Shown: positions 47,776 through 56,756 of the stretch, piece by piece | Layout of the letters: every line of letters begins with the position of its first letter | How positions within the stretch are numbered: the first letter of the stretch is position 1 | Assembly (NCBI RefSeq): GCF_041052385.1 | Contig: NZ_CP163439.1 | Location: 744,001 to 808,000, forward strand | From: Streptomyces sp. R28 | GTDB taxonomy: Bacteria; Actinomycetota; Actinomycetes; Streptomycetales; Streptomycetaceae | Length of the DNA stretch: 64,000 nt | Direction: 5' to 3' | The notes under the pieces: generated by a model | The model's input: the letters and a program-made list of their open reading frames with translations, nothing else | Database searches by the model: none | What the model was told of the DNA's origin: nothing | Position numbers and translations under genes: made by a program

Positions 47776-48720
47776 CTACAGCTGCGGAAGCACCTCACCG
47801 GCGATGAGTTCCAGGTGGTCGAGGTCGTGAAAGTCGATCAGTCGCAGATGGATACGGCCTGCGCCGATCGCGGAGAACTCGCCGAGCCGCTCCACGAGCT
47901 GGGCCGGGGATCCGACCACCGCATCCTCCGGCGGCAGTGCGCTCTTGACATGCAGCGGGGCGGCCCGCCGTTGCGCCTCCGCGTCGGTACGGCCGATGGC
48001 GACCACGACCCCGGCCGAGAGCAGCAGCGGCGGCTGACCGGCGCCGGCCCGTCCGGTCCGCTCGCACGCCTCTGCAACCCGCTGGTACGCCCGGGCAGTC
48101 TCCGCCACCGACTTGAAGGGCATGTTGAATTCGTCCGCATACCGAGCGGCCAGCTCCGGGGTGCGCTTGAGGCCGCGGCCCCCGACGATGATCGGCGGTG
48201 CCGGCACCTGAACGGGCTTCGGCAGGACAGGCGCGTCGACCAGCTGGTAGTGGTCGCCGCGATGGCTGAAGGTCTCACCGACCGGTGTCCGCCACAGGCC
48301 GGTGATCACCGCCAACTGCTCCTCCAGCCGATCGAACCGCTCCGAGGCGGGTGGGAACGGGATGCCGTACGAGGTGTGTTCCCGTTCGTACCAGCCCGCG
48401 CCGAGGCCCAGCTCGACCCGCCCCCCGCTCATCCGGTCGACCTGAGCCACCATCACGGCAAGCGGGCCCGGCAACCTGAAGGTGGCCGAGGTGACCAGGG
48501 TGCCCAGCCGGATCCGGGAGGTCTCCCGGGCGAGCGCGCCCAACGTGAGCCAAGCGTCGGTAGGGCCTGGCAGCCCGGGATCGGCGCCCATCGTCTGGAA
48601 GTGATCGGCCCGGAAGAAGCCCTCGAACCCGCCGGCTTCGACGAGTCGCGCGAAGCGCAGCTGATCCTCGTACTCGGCGCCGCGCTGCGGCTCGGTGAAG
48701 ACGCAGATCCGCAGGCTCAT
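47776..48720 (-). CDS. LLM-class F420-dependent oxidoreductase
   Basis: 314 residues. Luciferase-like monooxygenase fold of the F420-dependent type: FARLVEAGGFEGFFRADHFQ, LTLGALARETSRIRLGTLVT, VAQVDRMSGGRVELGLGAGW, YGIPFPPASERFDRLEEQLA, PAPPIIVGGRGLKRTPELAA and YADEFNMPF. It probably oxidises or reduces a small organic substrate with F420 or FMN. Its ATG overlaps the stop of the ABC ATPase gene (ATGA), so the two are co-translated. This suggests that the imported compound is the substrate. Confidence 0.9.
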   Translation of the reverse strand: MSLRICVFTEPQRGAEYEDQLRFARLVEAGGFEGFFRADHFQTMGADPGLPGPTDAWLTLGALARETSRIRLGTLVTSATFRLPGPLAVMVAQVDRMSGGRVELGLGAGWYEREHTSYGIPFPPASERFDRLEEQLAVITGLWRTPVGETFSHRGDHYQLVDAPVLPKPVQVPAPPIIVGGRGLKRTPELAARYADEFNMPFKSVAETARAYQRVAEACERTGRAGAGQPPLLLSAGVVVAIGRTDAEAQRRAAPLHVKSALPPEDAVVGSPAQLVERLGEFSAIGAGRIHLRLIDFHDLDHLELIAGEVLPQL

Positions 48721-49502
48721 CGCCCCTCCGTTTCAGCCGACGTGGATGTGTCCCGTTCCATCAGCAGCTCGTGCAGATCGGCGCTGCACCGGGCAACTTC
48801 GCCCAGGTACGCGGTTCGGCCCAGCGTCCTCGGCCGGGGAATGGCGACGTCGACGATCTTGCGGATCCGGCCCGGGCGCGGGCTGAGCACCACAACCCGG
48901 TCGGCGAGCACCACGGCCTCGTCTATCGAGTGGGTGACGAAGACGACTGTTGAGGAGTTTTCGATGTGGATGCGCTGCAGCTCCACCGCGAGGTCCGCGC
49001 GGGTCAGCGCGTCGAGTGCGGAGAACGGTTCGTCCATGAGCAGCACCCGGGGCTCGCCCAACAGGGACCGGCACAGTGCGACACGCTGCTGCATCCCGCC
49101 GGAGAGTTCGTGCGGCCGGTGCTTCTCGAAGCCGCCGAGGCCGGCCGTCTCCAGCAACCGCTTCGCCCGGTCGCGGTACTCGGCCTTGTTCCAGCCGAAG
49201 ATCTCCACGGGCAGCAGGACGTTGTCGAGGACGGACCGCCAGGGCAGCAGCGCCGGCCGCTGGAACAGCATGGCGACATCCCGCCGGGCTCCGGTCACTC
49301 GCTCGCCGCCGATGGCGATCTCGCCCTCGGTGACCGGCAGTAGCCCGGCGATCAGCCGGAGCAGTGTCGACTTGCCGCAACCGGACCGGCCCACCACCGC
49401 CACGAACTCGCCCTCGGCGATGTGAAGTCCGATGTCCTGGAGCGCCACCGTGGAACCGGACCGGCTGGTGAAGCTCCGGGAGACGCCGGTGAGTCTGATC
49501 AT
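48717..49502 (-). CDS. ABC transporter ATPase (nitrate/sulfonate/taurine type)
   Basis: 261 residues from the ATG at 49502 (GGGGAG eight bases upstream; the upstream frame is open but unlikely coding). Walker A VGRSGCGKSTLLRLIAGLLP, Q-loop FQRPALLPW, signature HELSGGMQQRVALCRSLLGE, Walker B RVLLMDEPFSALDA, switch His FVTHSIDEAVVLADRVVVLS. This is the SsuB/TauB/ThiZ group of importer ATPases. It is divergent from the lipoprotein/permease pair and co-translated with the LLM gene. The permease it works with is at 50853. Confidence 0.93.
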   Translation of the reverse strand: MIRLTGVSRSFTSRSGSTVALQDIGLHIAEGEFVAVVGRSGCGKSTLLRLIAGLLPVTEGEIAIGGERVTGARRDVAMLFQRPALLPWRSVLDNVLLPVEIFGWNKAEYRDRAKRLLETAGLGGFEKHRPHELSGGMQQRVALCRSLLGEPRVLLMDEPFSALDALTRADLAVELQRIHIENSSTVVFVTHSIDEAVVLADRVVVLSPRPGRIRKIVDVAIPRPRTLGRTAYLGEVARCSADLHELLMERDTSTSAETEGR

Positions 49503-49778
49503 CCGGCGGTCTCCCCATCCACTGGCGATCGCCATGTCGGCCGGTTCGTAACGCCCAGTCAGGCTACCCGCAGCAGGTCGCTCGGCGGTACCTGTCGTCA
49601 TGTCTGCGCATGCTCCAACGCCCCAGATCTGGTCCACGGCTGGCCCACAACTACCGTGCCCTCGTACGCTGTTGCCCGCACCGAGTGTCATGCTCGCGGC
49701 GGTTCGGTCACGCCGTTCGGTCTCGTCTGTCTCGACGCCCCTCCGCCGGCACAGTCGGCGGTCGGAAAGGACAACACT
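49503..49778. promoter_or_regulatory. Divergent promoter region of ABC system
   Basis: 276 bases between two divergent transcription units of one importer. No obvious palindrome or box located by eye. Confidence 0.4.
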
Positions 49779-50810
49779 GTGCGCATGATGAGATTCGCCC
49801 GTGCGGTCGCCGCGGTAGCCCTGACCACAGCGCTGGCGCTGGTGGCGGGATGTGGCGGCTCGGATTCCGACACAGGGGACGGTGAAGACGGCAAGGCACT
49901 GAAGAAGGTGACTTACCTGACCTCGTTCGGCAACTTCGGCCGGGACGCGTACGCCTGGGTAGCGAAGGACAAGGGGTTCTTCGAAGAGGCCGGCTTCGAC
50001 GTGGAGATCAAGCCGGGCCAGGGCACCGGCGGCGTGATTCCGGCCGTGGTGAGTGGCCAGGCGCAGTTCGGCCCGATCGACCTGACGGGAGGTCTGCTGC
50101 ACATGGGCAGCGGTCAGGCGAAGGACTTCGTCGCGGTGGCCGCCATCCAGCAGCGCACCATGGCCGCGATCGCCACCACCGAGGGCAACGGCATCGCCAC
50201 TCCGAAGGACCTCGAGGGCAAACGGCTCGCCGACACGCCCGGCTCGGTCGTCCGCAACCTTTTCCCGACGTACGCCCGACTGGCCGGAGTGGACGCCGAC
50301 AAGGTGACCTGGGTCAACGGCGAGGCACAGACCCTGATGGGCACGCTCGCCGGCGGCTCGGTGGACGGCATCGGCCAGTTCGTGGTGGGTAAGCCGACCA
50401 TCGAGGCGGTGACCAAGAAGAAGGCCGTCCTGCTGCCGTACAGCGACGTGATACCCGACCTCTACGGAAACGTGCTGATCACGTCGAAGAAGATCGCCGA
50501 GCAGGATCCGGAGATGGTGAAGCGGTTCACCAACGCGCTGCTCAAGGGCTTGGAGTACAGCCTGGCCAACTCGAAGGAAGCCGCCGAGATCCTTGAGCGG
50601 AACGTGGACGCCACGAACCCGACCGCCGCGGCCGCCGAGTTGGAGTTGATGGCCGAGTACGTCACGCCGGGCACTTCCGGCACGGCGATCGGGACGCTGG
50701 ACTCCGCGCGTGTCGCGAGGAGCATCACGATCCTGGAGCGAGCGGGCGCGCTGCGGCAGGGAATGACCCCGGAGCAGATCATCGACTTCGACCTGGTGCC
50801 GAAAGCCTGA
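49779..50810 (+). CDS. ABC transporter substrate-binding lipoprotein (NMT1/SsuA type)
   Basis: 343 residues from GTG at 49779 (GGAAAGG eight bases upstream; in-frame ATGs follow). Signal peptide with lipobox LVAGC (Cys about residue 25), then the NMT1/THI5-like periplasmic-binding fold: KKVTYLTSFGNFGRDAYAWV, KDKGFFEEAGFDVEIKPGQG, VVSGQAQFGPIDLTGGLLHM, NGIATPKDLEGKRLADTPGS, TWVNGEAQTLMGTLAGGSVD. Binds an alkanesulfonate-, nitrate- or pyrimidine-like small ligand outside the cell. Ligand unknown; the first gene of the importer's plus-strand half. Confidence 0.92.
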   Translation: MRMMRFARAVAAVALTTALALVAGCGGSDSDTGDGEDGKALKKVTYLTSFGNFGRDAYAWVAKDKGFFEEAGFDVEIKPGQGTGGVIPAVVSGQAQFGPIDLTGGLLHMGSGQAKDFVAVAAIQQRTMAAIATTEGNGIATPKDLEGKRLADTPGSVVRNLFPTYARLAGVDADKVTWVNGEAQTLMGTLAGGSVDGIGQFVVGKPTIEAVTKKKAVLLPYSDVIPDLYGNVLITSKKIAEQDPEMVKRFTNALLKGLEYSLANSKEAAEILERNVDATNPTAAAAELELMAEYVTPGTSGTAIGTLDSARVARSITILERAGALRQGMTPEQIIDFDLVPKA

Positions 50811-50816
50811 TCGCGC

Positions 50817-50849
50817 CGCGCTGGAGAAGGACCGCGCTGGGAGAAGGAC
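50817..50849 (+). repeat. Duplicated ribosome-binding site before permease
   Basis: Two tandem copies of about 16 bases, each containing GGAGAAGGAC, lie directly upstream of the permease ATG. The second copy is correctly spaced to act; the first repeats it 17 bases upstream. Confidence 0.8.
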
Positions 50850-50852
50850 GGG

Positions 50853-51701
50853 ATGACCGAACTGTCGAAGCCGCAGCAGGGCTCGGCGGCGGGCCCGGAG
50901 CCGGTGCCCGGGCCGCCAGTCGGTCCACGGCGCAGGACGGGCCTCGGTGCCGTGCTGCTGCCTTTGGCCGGGCTGCTGATCGCGCTCGGCGTGTGGTGGC
51001 TTCTCACCTCAGTGCTGGAGGTGATCCACCCGGCAGTGCTGCCTCCGCCGGGTGCCGTGCTCTCGGCGTTCGCCGCATCCCCGGTCCGGTTCCTGGAGCA
51101 TGCCGGCGACACCACGGTGGAGACGGTTGTCGGGTTCGTCCTCTCCAGCGCTTGCGGTGTTCTGATCGGACTGTCGCTGGCGGGCTCGCGGGTACTGGAG
51201 CGAATGTTCACGCCGCTGCTGGTCGCCGTCAACACGGTTCCGAAGATCGCGCTCGGGCCGCTGTTGGTGGGAGCGCTCGGCTGGGGGCCGAAGCCGGTCC
51301 TGACCATGGTGTTCCTGCTCTGCTTCTTCCCGATCGTGCTGTCCACCGCGACCGGCCTCACGTCGACCCCGGCCGACCTGGCGGAGTTGGCGCGCTCGCT
51401 GGACGCCTCGCGCTGGCAGGCGTTCCGGAAGGTACGGTTGCCCGCCGCACTGCCGCAGATCTTCGTCGGTCTGAAGGTGGCCATGCCTCTCGCCGCGATC
51501 GGCGCTGTCATCGGCGAGTTCCAGGCCGGTGAGTCCGGGCTGGGCTATCTGATCGTGCAGGCGGGTGGGGTCGGCGACACCGCCACCGCGTGGGCCGCGA
51601 TCATCCTGATCGGATTGATGAGCATCCTGCTCTACTTCGCTTTGGTGTTGTTGGAACGGTTCGCGCTGCCCTGGGTCAGGGACACCACCTCGCGCAGGTG
51701 A
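50853..51701 (+). CDS. ABC transporter permease
   Basis: 282 residues. Six membrane helices after a short Pro/Gly-rich cytoplasmic head. The EAA loop that contacts the ATPase is visible: ELARSLDASRWQAFRKVRLP followed by AALPQIFVGLKVAMP. Other landmarks: TVETVVGFVLSSACGVLIGL, NTVPKIALGPLLVGALGWGP. SsuC/TauC-type permease, partner of the ATPase at 48717 and the lipoprotein at 49779. Confidence 0.93.
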   Translation: MTELSKPQQGSAAGPEPVPGPPVGPRRRTGLGAVLLPLAGLLIALGVWWLLTSVLEVIHPAVLPPPGAVLSAFAASPVRFLEHAGDTTVETVVGFVLSSACGVLIGLSLAGSRVLERMFTPLLVAVNTVPKIALGPLLVGALGWGPKPVLTMVFLLCFFPIVLSTATGLTSTPADLAELARSLDASRWQAFRKVRLPAALPQIFVGLKVAMPLAAIGAVIGEFQAGESGLGYLIVQAGGVGDTATAWAAIILIGLMSILLYFALVLLERFALPWVRDTTSRR

Positions 51702-51705
51702 AGCG

Positions 51706-51931
51706 GCTGAGCTCGTGCAAGGCGTAGTCGGGGTCGGCTTCACGCAGCGCGCGCGGTAGGCCGGGCGCGCGGTCGGCGAGCAGGCTTGCGCAAGTACACC
51801 AGGCCGACCAGGGCACGTTGGTGTGGCGGGAGCTTGCAGCGACGGTCACCCTCGCGGGTGACGATGAGCATGGTTACCCACTCGACCAGGGCATGGGGCA
51901 GGTCGAGAACGGCAGGATAGGAAACCAACAA
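51706..51931 (-). pseudogene. IS5-family transposase remnant with internal deletion
   Basis: The minus strand opens with the N-terminus of an IS5-type (DDE_Tnp_4) transposase: [20 protein letters not shown] then [20 protein letters not shown] and LVGLVYLRK. It then jumps, in another frame, to [20 protein letters not shown], which belongs tens of residues later in that family. The helix-turn-helix part in between is deleted and the catalytic domain is absent. Confidence 0.8.
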
Positions 51932-51991
51932 GGCTCCTGCGCCAGAGAGTTGAGACGTCGAACACCTCCCTCAACGGCACGGGAGCCTTGT
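51928..51991. repeat. 64-base imperfect palindrome, likely IS end(s)
   Basis: Outer arms 51928-51943 and 51976-51991 pair over 14 of 16 bases (ACAAGGCTCC outermost), and inner GTTGAG/CTCAAC also pair. It sits directly outside the start of the transposase remnant. It looks like two copies of an insertion-sequence terminal repeat meeting head to head. Confidence 0.6.
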
Positions 51992-52064
51992 CCGTTGCGG
52001 ACGGCTACATCGTCACCCGATCAGTGACCACACTGAAACAGCTCAGTGATTTCAGAGATTGATT

Positions 52065-53123
52065 TCAGAGCATGATGAGCAGACGTGTATTCGGCTTGAG
52101 TTTCCTGTTCACCGAACGACTCTGTACGTATACCTCCAGCTTGGGGTTGTTCCCCGCTTTCACGGAGACGGTCCCCTGGACGTCCGTACCGAAAAGAAGG
52201 CTGCGTGCCGCGTCGCCCGTATAGGCTCGGTCGGTGTCCTTTTCGACCACGACAACTTCCTTGTTCTGCTGAACCTGAGCTCGGGCGCCCAGCTGGTAGT
52301 AACACGAACCACGTTCGTACGTCACGCCTGGATGCGAGTTGACGAAGGGACGGATCTCGACCTCCTTGTCGACTTTCAGGAGCCGGTACTTGTCGGCCGG
52401 AATCGGTTCGAGGTTCGCCCGCACCTCGTCAACCGATATGTCCTGACCGACGGCGAACAGGTTCTTCGTGCCGCGCACCCCCTGCTCGCGCCCGCGCAGG
52501 AAGCTGGTGGCGGCAGCGCGCACGGTGCCGATCGCCTCCTCGACACCCTTCTGGGAGTCCGCATCCCAGATGGCGATGTTCCCGGCAGGGAAGCCATAGT
52601 TCTGGGCGGTCCGCTTGGCCAGGGAGTTCGGAACGAGGATCGCGGAAGTCCAGTGGCCCGGCAGCCCGCCCATCTTCGCCGTGATCCTGTCGAGCCAGGG
52701 GCCGAGGATGGCCATGTCGCCGTCGTGCCGCCTGTCGCCGCCGGAGGCGTTCTCCTCGCCGTCCGTCACAACGATCTGGAGGAAGCTGTGCTCGCCGTAT
52801 TCCTCCCAGATATGACCCAGGTCGTCCAGGGACTTCAGAGAAGCCTCGATGAGGGCCGTAGCGCCATTGTTGACCTGGTACAGCCCGCGCATGGACGGCA
52901 GATGCTTCACGTCCATGTCCCAGACCAGATTCTCCACCCTGTGGTCAAAGGAATAGAGGCTGATCCGGGTCTCGTGGCCGAGGCTGTCCGACTCGGCCTT
53001 CAACCCTGCCACGAACTCGTCCACAACTCGAATGAGTTGGCTCTGGTGCGGACGCATTGAACCCGAACAGTCCACCACCAGCGCGACGTGATTCACCTTG
53101 TGCTGGATCTTGTTTGCGGACAT
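52065..53123 (-). CDS. von Willebrand factor A domain protein
   Basis: 352 residues from the ATG at 53123 (GGGGGAG upstream). vWA domain ~1-215: the MIDAS metal site DCSGSMRPHQSQ follows VNHVALVV, a conserved Thr lies in NNGATALIEA, and VVTDGEENASGGD ends the MIDAS set. The C-terminal ~140 residues form a second region (LFAVGQDISVDEVRANLEPI, VRPFVNSHP-like strands, CYYQLGARAQVQQNKEVVVV, and a beta tail). Stand-alone cytoplasmic vWA proteins of this type occur in actinobacteria and some phages. No AAA+ ATPase partner of the MoxR/CoxD kind is adjacent. Function unknown; it is flanked on both sides by transposase fossils. Confidence 0.88.
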   Translation of the reverse strand: MSANKIQHKVNHVALVVDCSGSMRPHQSQLIRVVDEFVAGLKAESDSLGHETRISLYSFDHRVENLVWDMDVKHLPSMRGLYQVNNGATALIEASLKSLDDLGHIWEEYGEHSFLQIVVTDGEENASGGDRRHDGDMAILGPWLDRITAKMGGLPGHWTSAILVPNSLAKRTAQNYGFPAGNIAIWDADSQKGVEEAIGTVRAAATSFLRGREQGVRGTKNLFAVGQDISVDEVRANLEPIPADKYRLLKVDKEVEIRPFVNSHPGVTYERGSCYYQLGARAQVQQNKEVVVVEKDTDRAYTGDAARSLLFGTDVQGTVSVKAGNNPKLEVYVQSRSVNRKLKPNTRLLIML

Positions 53124-53287
53124 GTTTGTGCTCCCCCTTCGAGGCTCCCCGAGTGATGTCTCCACTCTATGGGGAGGCACTGACAACGGCCTTTGACGCT
53201 CAATCACCTGACTGCATCCAGCGCCTTGTCCGGCACCCAGGAGACGCCCGCCGATCGCCCATCGCAGCTCACCGGAAGCGGACCATC
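53124..53287. promoter_or_regulatory. Upstream region of vWA gene
   Basis: About 165 bases between the vWA start and a transposase fossil. Probable promoter; no boxes assigned. Confidence 0.4.
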
Positions 53288-53593
53288 ATGCTGCTTCCAA
53301 GCAACCCCACGCGGCCTCAGCGCGGTGGCCGGCACAGGCACCTTGACCGTGAGGTTCTGGCTGCGATCGTGTTCGTTGCGACGCCCGGCTGTACTTGGCA
53401 GCAGCTGCCTGCCGGATCGTTCGGTCGGTCCGGCGCGACGGTTCACCACCGCTTCATGGTGGGGACGAAGGCCAGGGTGGGAGCGAAGCTCCACCACCTG
53501 GCCCTCGACGAACTGGGCTGCCGCGGCGAGTTGGACTGCTCTCGATGCACGATCGACTCGGTGAACATGCGCACCATGAAGAGGGGGGCCTGA
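53288..53593 (+). pseudogene. IS5-family transposase N-terminal remnant
   Basis: 101 codons of the N-terminal domain common to IS5-group transposases: LDREVLAAIVFVATPGCTWQ, QLPAGSFGRSGATVHHRFMV, KARVGAKLHHLALDELGCRG, ELDCSRCTIDSVNMRTMKRG. It stops at TGA just where the DDE catalytic part should begin. Confidence 0.85.
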
Positions 53594-53860
53594 CAGGCGG
53601 CAAACACCACCAGCACGGCATGAACGTGCAGGTGATCGCCGACCCGTCCGGGAACCTGCTGTGGGCATCACCCGCGCTGCCCGGCACGGTCCACGACATC
53701 CGGGCGGCCCGCACCCACGGCATCATCGGCGCCCTCGCCAAGCCGACATCCCGAGCTGGGCCGACAAGGCGTACCAAGGCGCTGGCGGCACCGTCCGGGT
53801 GCCTTATCGGGGCCGATGGGAGAACCGTCGGCCGATCAGCAAGCCGTCAACCACCGACCC
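53583..53860 (+). pseudogene. Second IS5-type transposase fragment (catalytic part)
   Basis: Directly after the first remnant the sequence changes to a different transposase type: HHQHGMNVQVIADPSGNLLW, ASPALPGTVHDIRAARTHGI. After a one-base frameshift near 53740 it reads ADIPSWADKAYQGAGGTVRV then PYRGRW. This matches the middle of DDE_Tnp_4 proteins, the group whose N-terminus is found at 51706-51931 on the other strand. Chimeric remains of at least two elements. Confidence 0.8.
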
Positions 53861-54458
53861 AGTGACCAACGTCGGCTGCCCCGCGCCCAGCTGCCATGAG
53901 CGCAGTCGCAGGGCCTCGGTGGTGCTGGAAAGCCCCGGCTATCCGGAAGCTCCAGCAGAGTCGGCGTGCCCAGGACGAAGTGGCGGTGGGACACGAGGTA
54001 GCAGCTTGCTGCCGGGTGGACGCCTTGACGCGCCTTCCGAGGACTCGCTCCCATTGCCGCGCTCTCCGGCTCCCACGTGACTGGCAATGAAGTGGTCGGC
54101 CAGAGAGGCCGGAAGGCGTTCGTGGCGGGCAGTTTCTTGTTGCGCTGGCGCCCTGTCCCTGGAAGGGGACTGTTTCCGTGCGCGGGGTGCGCACACGGGC
54201 ATGCCTGCGTGCGTGAATGCCACGACGTGCTGCCATGCACCCCTGACCAGGGTTCTTTCCTTGCGGAGAGGGGATGAGGCGTATGGAGCATGCATCGTTT
54301 ACCGCTCCGGAGTGGCGTTCACAAGGGCACCCCGCCTGCACGCCTTGCCTCCTGACAGAGGCTGGCCCTGCCCCAGCGGTCCACGGTGCCATGAAGCGAA
54401 TCCACTCCCGTGATCAGCCCTTGATGGGGCTGTGTGTCCCTGCTCCATGAGGCTTGCC
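53861..54458. other. 600-base stretch upstream of acetolactate synthase
   Basis: Long GC-biased open frames exist but none has a recognisable protein. It may hold the promoter and a leader for the synthase gene. No leader peptide or attenuator could be identified. Confidence 0.4.
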
Positions 54459-56250
54459 ATGACCGTTTCGACGCCCGCGTCACGCTCCGTTCCGGCAATA
54501 GGGTCCGATGTGTTCGGTGCCGGTACGGCGGACCTGGTGGAGTACACAGGTGCGCGCATCGCGCTGCGTACGCTGCTCGCCGAGGGAGTGGACACCCTTT
54601 TCGGTATCCCGGGCGGCGCGGTCCTCCCGCTCTACCAGGAGTTACACACCGAGCCTGCCCTCCGGCACATCCTCGTCCGTCACGAGCAGGGTGCCGGCCA
54701 TGCGGCACGGGGCTACGCCCAGGCCGGCCGGCGCCTGGGGGTCTGCGTCGCCACCTCCGGTCCGGGAGCAACGAATCTCATCACTCCGCTGATGGACGCC
54801 TTCATGGACTCGATCCCCGTGCTGGCGCTGACGGGGCAGGTGCCCCATCACCTGTTGGGCACGAGCGCGTTCCAGGAGACCGACATCTGCGCGATTGCCG
54901 CTCCCGTGACGAAGGAGGCCGTGCAGGTCACCGATGCGGCCGACATCGCAGGGGCGCTGCCGCACGCCGTGCGTACCGCGCTCGGGGGCCGGCCCGGCCC
55001 TGTCCTGGTCGACATCACCAAGGACGCCCTCCAGGACAAGGCTCGCCAACTGCCTGGCGGCGGCCAGCCGGTGCCCGCGCCCGCGCCGCCCGCTCCCGAT
55101 GAGACCGCGACCCTGGTGCATGTACTCCTCTGCTCGCCGGCCCGTTATCTACGCCGGTGGCGGGATCATCGCCGCCGGCGCCCACCGTGCACTGGTCGAC
55201 CTCGCCGAGACGCTCCAGGCGCCGGTGGTCACCACTCTCATGGCGCGCGGTGCGTTCCCCGATACCCATCCCCTGTATCTGGGCATGCCCGGTATGCACG
55301 GCAGCGTCGCAGCGGTGGCCGCGCTCCAGCACGCGGACCTCATCGTCACCCTCGGAGCCCGCTTCGACGACCGAGTCACCGGGGACCTGACCACCTTCGC
55401 TCCCGAGGCCGCGGTCATGCACATCGACATCGACCCTGGGGAGATCTCCCGCAAACGGCACGCCGACCACGCCCTCATCGGCGACCTGGCCGTGGTGCTG
55501 CCCTTGCTCGCCGAACAGGCGGCAGCCCACCGGCAAAAGCCGCGTACGGGCGCCTGGCTACGCTGCGTCGACGGCTGGAAACGCCGCTATCCGAGCGGCT
55601 ACGAGACCCAGCCCGGCACACTGGCCGCGCAGTTCGTACTCGAACGGCTCGCGGCCGCCTCCGGCCCCGGCACCATCTACACAACAGGGGTGGGCCAGCA
55701 TCAGATGTGGGCCGCCCAGTATCTGCGGCCCCCCGCACCGGGGACGTTCATCACCTCCGGCGGAGCCGGCACCATGGGGTTCGCCATCCCGGCCGCGCTC
55801 GGCGCCAAGGCCGCCCGTCCTGGGGCGGATGTATGGGCCGTGGACGGTGACGGCTCGTTCCAGATGACCTGCTGCGAACTGGCGACCTGCGCCGCCACGG
55901 GGCTGCCCGTAAAGGTCGCCGTGATCAACAACGGCGTCCTCGGCATGGTCCGCCAGTGGCAGACCCTGTTCTACGACGGCGACCACGCCCAAACCGACCT
56001 CGGCACCAACAACCGGCGTCCCGACATCGTCAAGATCGCCGAGGCCAACGGGTGCACGGGACTGCGCTGCGAGCGAGCCGAGGACGTCGGCACCGTCCTC
56101 GCCGCGGCACACAAGGTCACCGACCGCCCGGTCGTCATCGACTTCGTGGTCTCCCCGGACGAGATGGTGTGGCCGATGGTCCCTCCAAGCGTGCCCAATG
56201 ACGACATCCTCGTCGCCCGCGACCTACGGCCCACCTTCGCACCGGACTGA
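54459..56250 (+). pseudogene. Acetolactate synthase large subunit, frameshifted
   Basis: ThDP-dependent acetolactate synthase/carboligase, about 600 codons if repaired. The N-terminal PYR domain in one frame holds [20 protein letters not shown], the catalytic Glu in [20 protein letters not shown] and [20 protein letters not shown]. Between about 55115 and 55145 the frame shifts, and the rest reads [60 protein letters not shown] and the ThDP motif [20 protein letters not shown]. Both halves look healthy, so this is a recent mutation, a sequencing error or programmed. A TTA (bldA-type) codon occurs at 54642. The enzyme would make acetolactate for branched amino acids or a specialised metabolite. 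A cupin gene follows at 21 bases. Confidence 0.9.
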
Positions 56251-56270
56251 ACACCGCCCAGGGAGGCAGG

Positions 56271-56756
56271 ATGCCACCGTCCACCGACAAGACCACGACC
56301 GTACCCACCGGCATACGGCAGTCGGCACAAGAACCGCAGCCCGCACGGGTGCCTGCACAGCGACAGGCCCCAAAAGCGCCACAGGCCACCACCATGGCGT
56401 ACGGCCCGCTGAACGTCCCACTCCCGTGGCACGGCACCGAGATCGCCACCATGGAATTCCAGCAGATCTCCCTGCCGTCGCACGCGTCAACCGGCTGGCA
56501 CTACCACCACGGCCCCCTGCTGGTCACCGTGCACCAAGGGACCCTGCGCCGCCCACTCGCCGACGGCACCGTCACCGCCCACCCGGCCGGCACGAGCTTC
56601 GTCGAACCACCCGGCCCCAGCAACATCCACACCGGCCACAACCCCGACAGCACCACCGTCATCCTGTGGTGCCTGTTCCTCCTCCCACCCGGCAGCCCCC
56701 TATCCGTACCGGTCCAGGAACCAGGTACGGCACGGCCTGCGGCACCACCGACCTGA
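56271..56756 (+). CDS. Cupin domain protein
   Basis: 161 residues. After a Pro/Gln-rich leader, a single cupin barrel with the metal-type histidines in STGWHYHHGPLLVTVHQGTL and a second motif GTSFVEPPGPSNIHTGHNPD. Only 21 bases behind the acetolactate synthase, so likely in the same operon. It could be a metal-dependent dioxygenase-like or sensor protein acting near the synthase's product. Function unknown. Confidence 0.82.
   Translation: MPPSTDKTTTVPTGIRQSAQEPQPARVPAQRQAPKAPQATTMAYGPLNVPLPWHGTEIATMEFQQISLPSHASTGWHYHHGPLLVTVHQGTLRRPLADGTVTAHPAGTSFVEPPGPSNIHTGHNPDSTTVILWCLFLLPPGSPLSVPVQEPGTARPAAPPT

Noticed and set aside
53836..54392. Long overlapping frames upstream of acetolactate synthase
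   Set aside because: No recognisable protein on either strand; no convincing ribosome-binding site.
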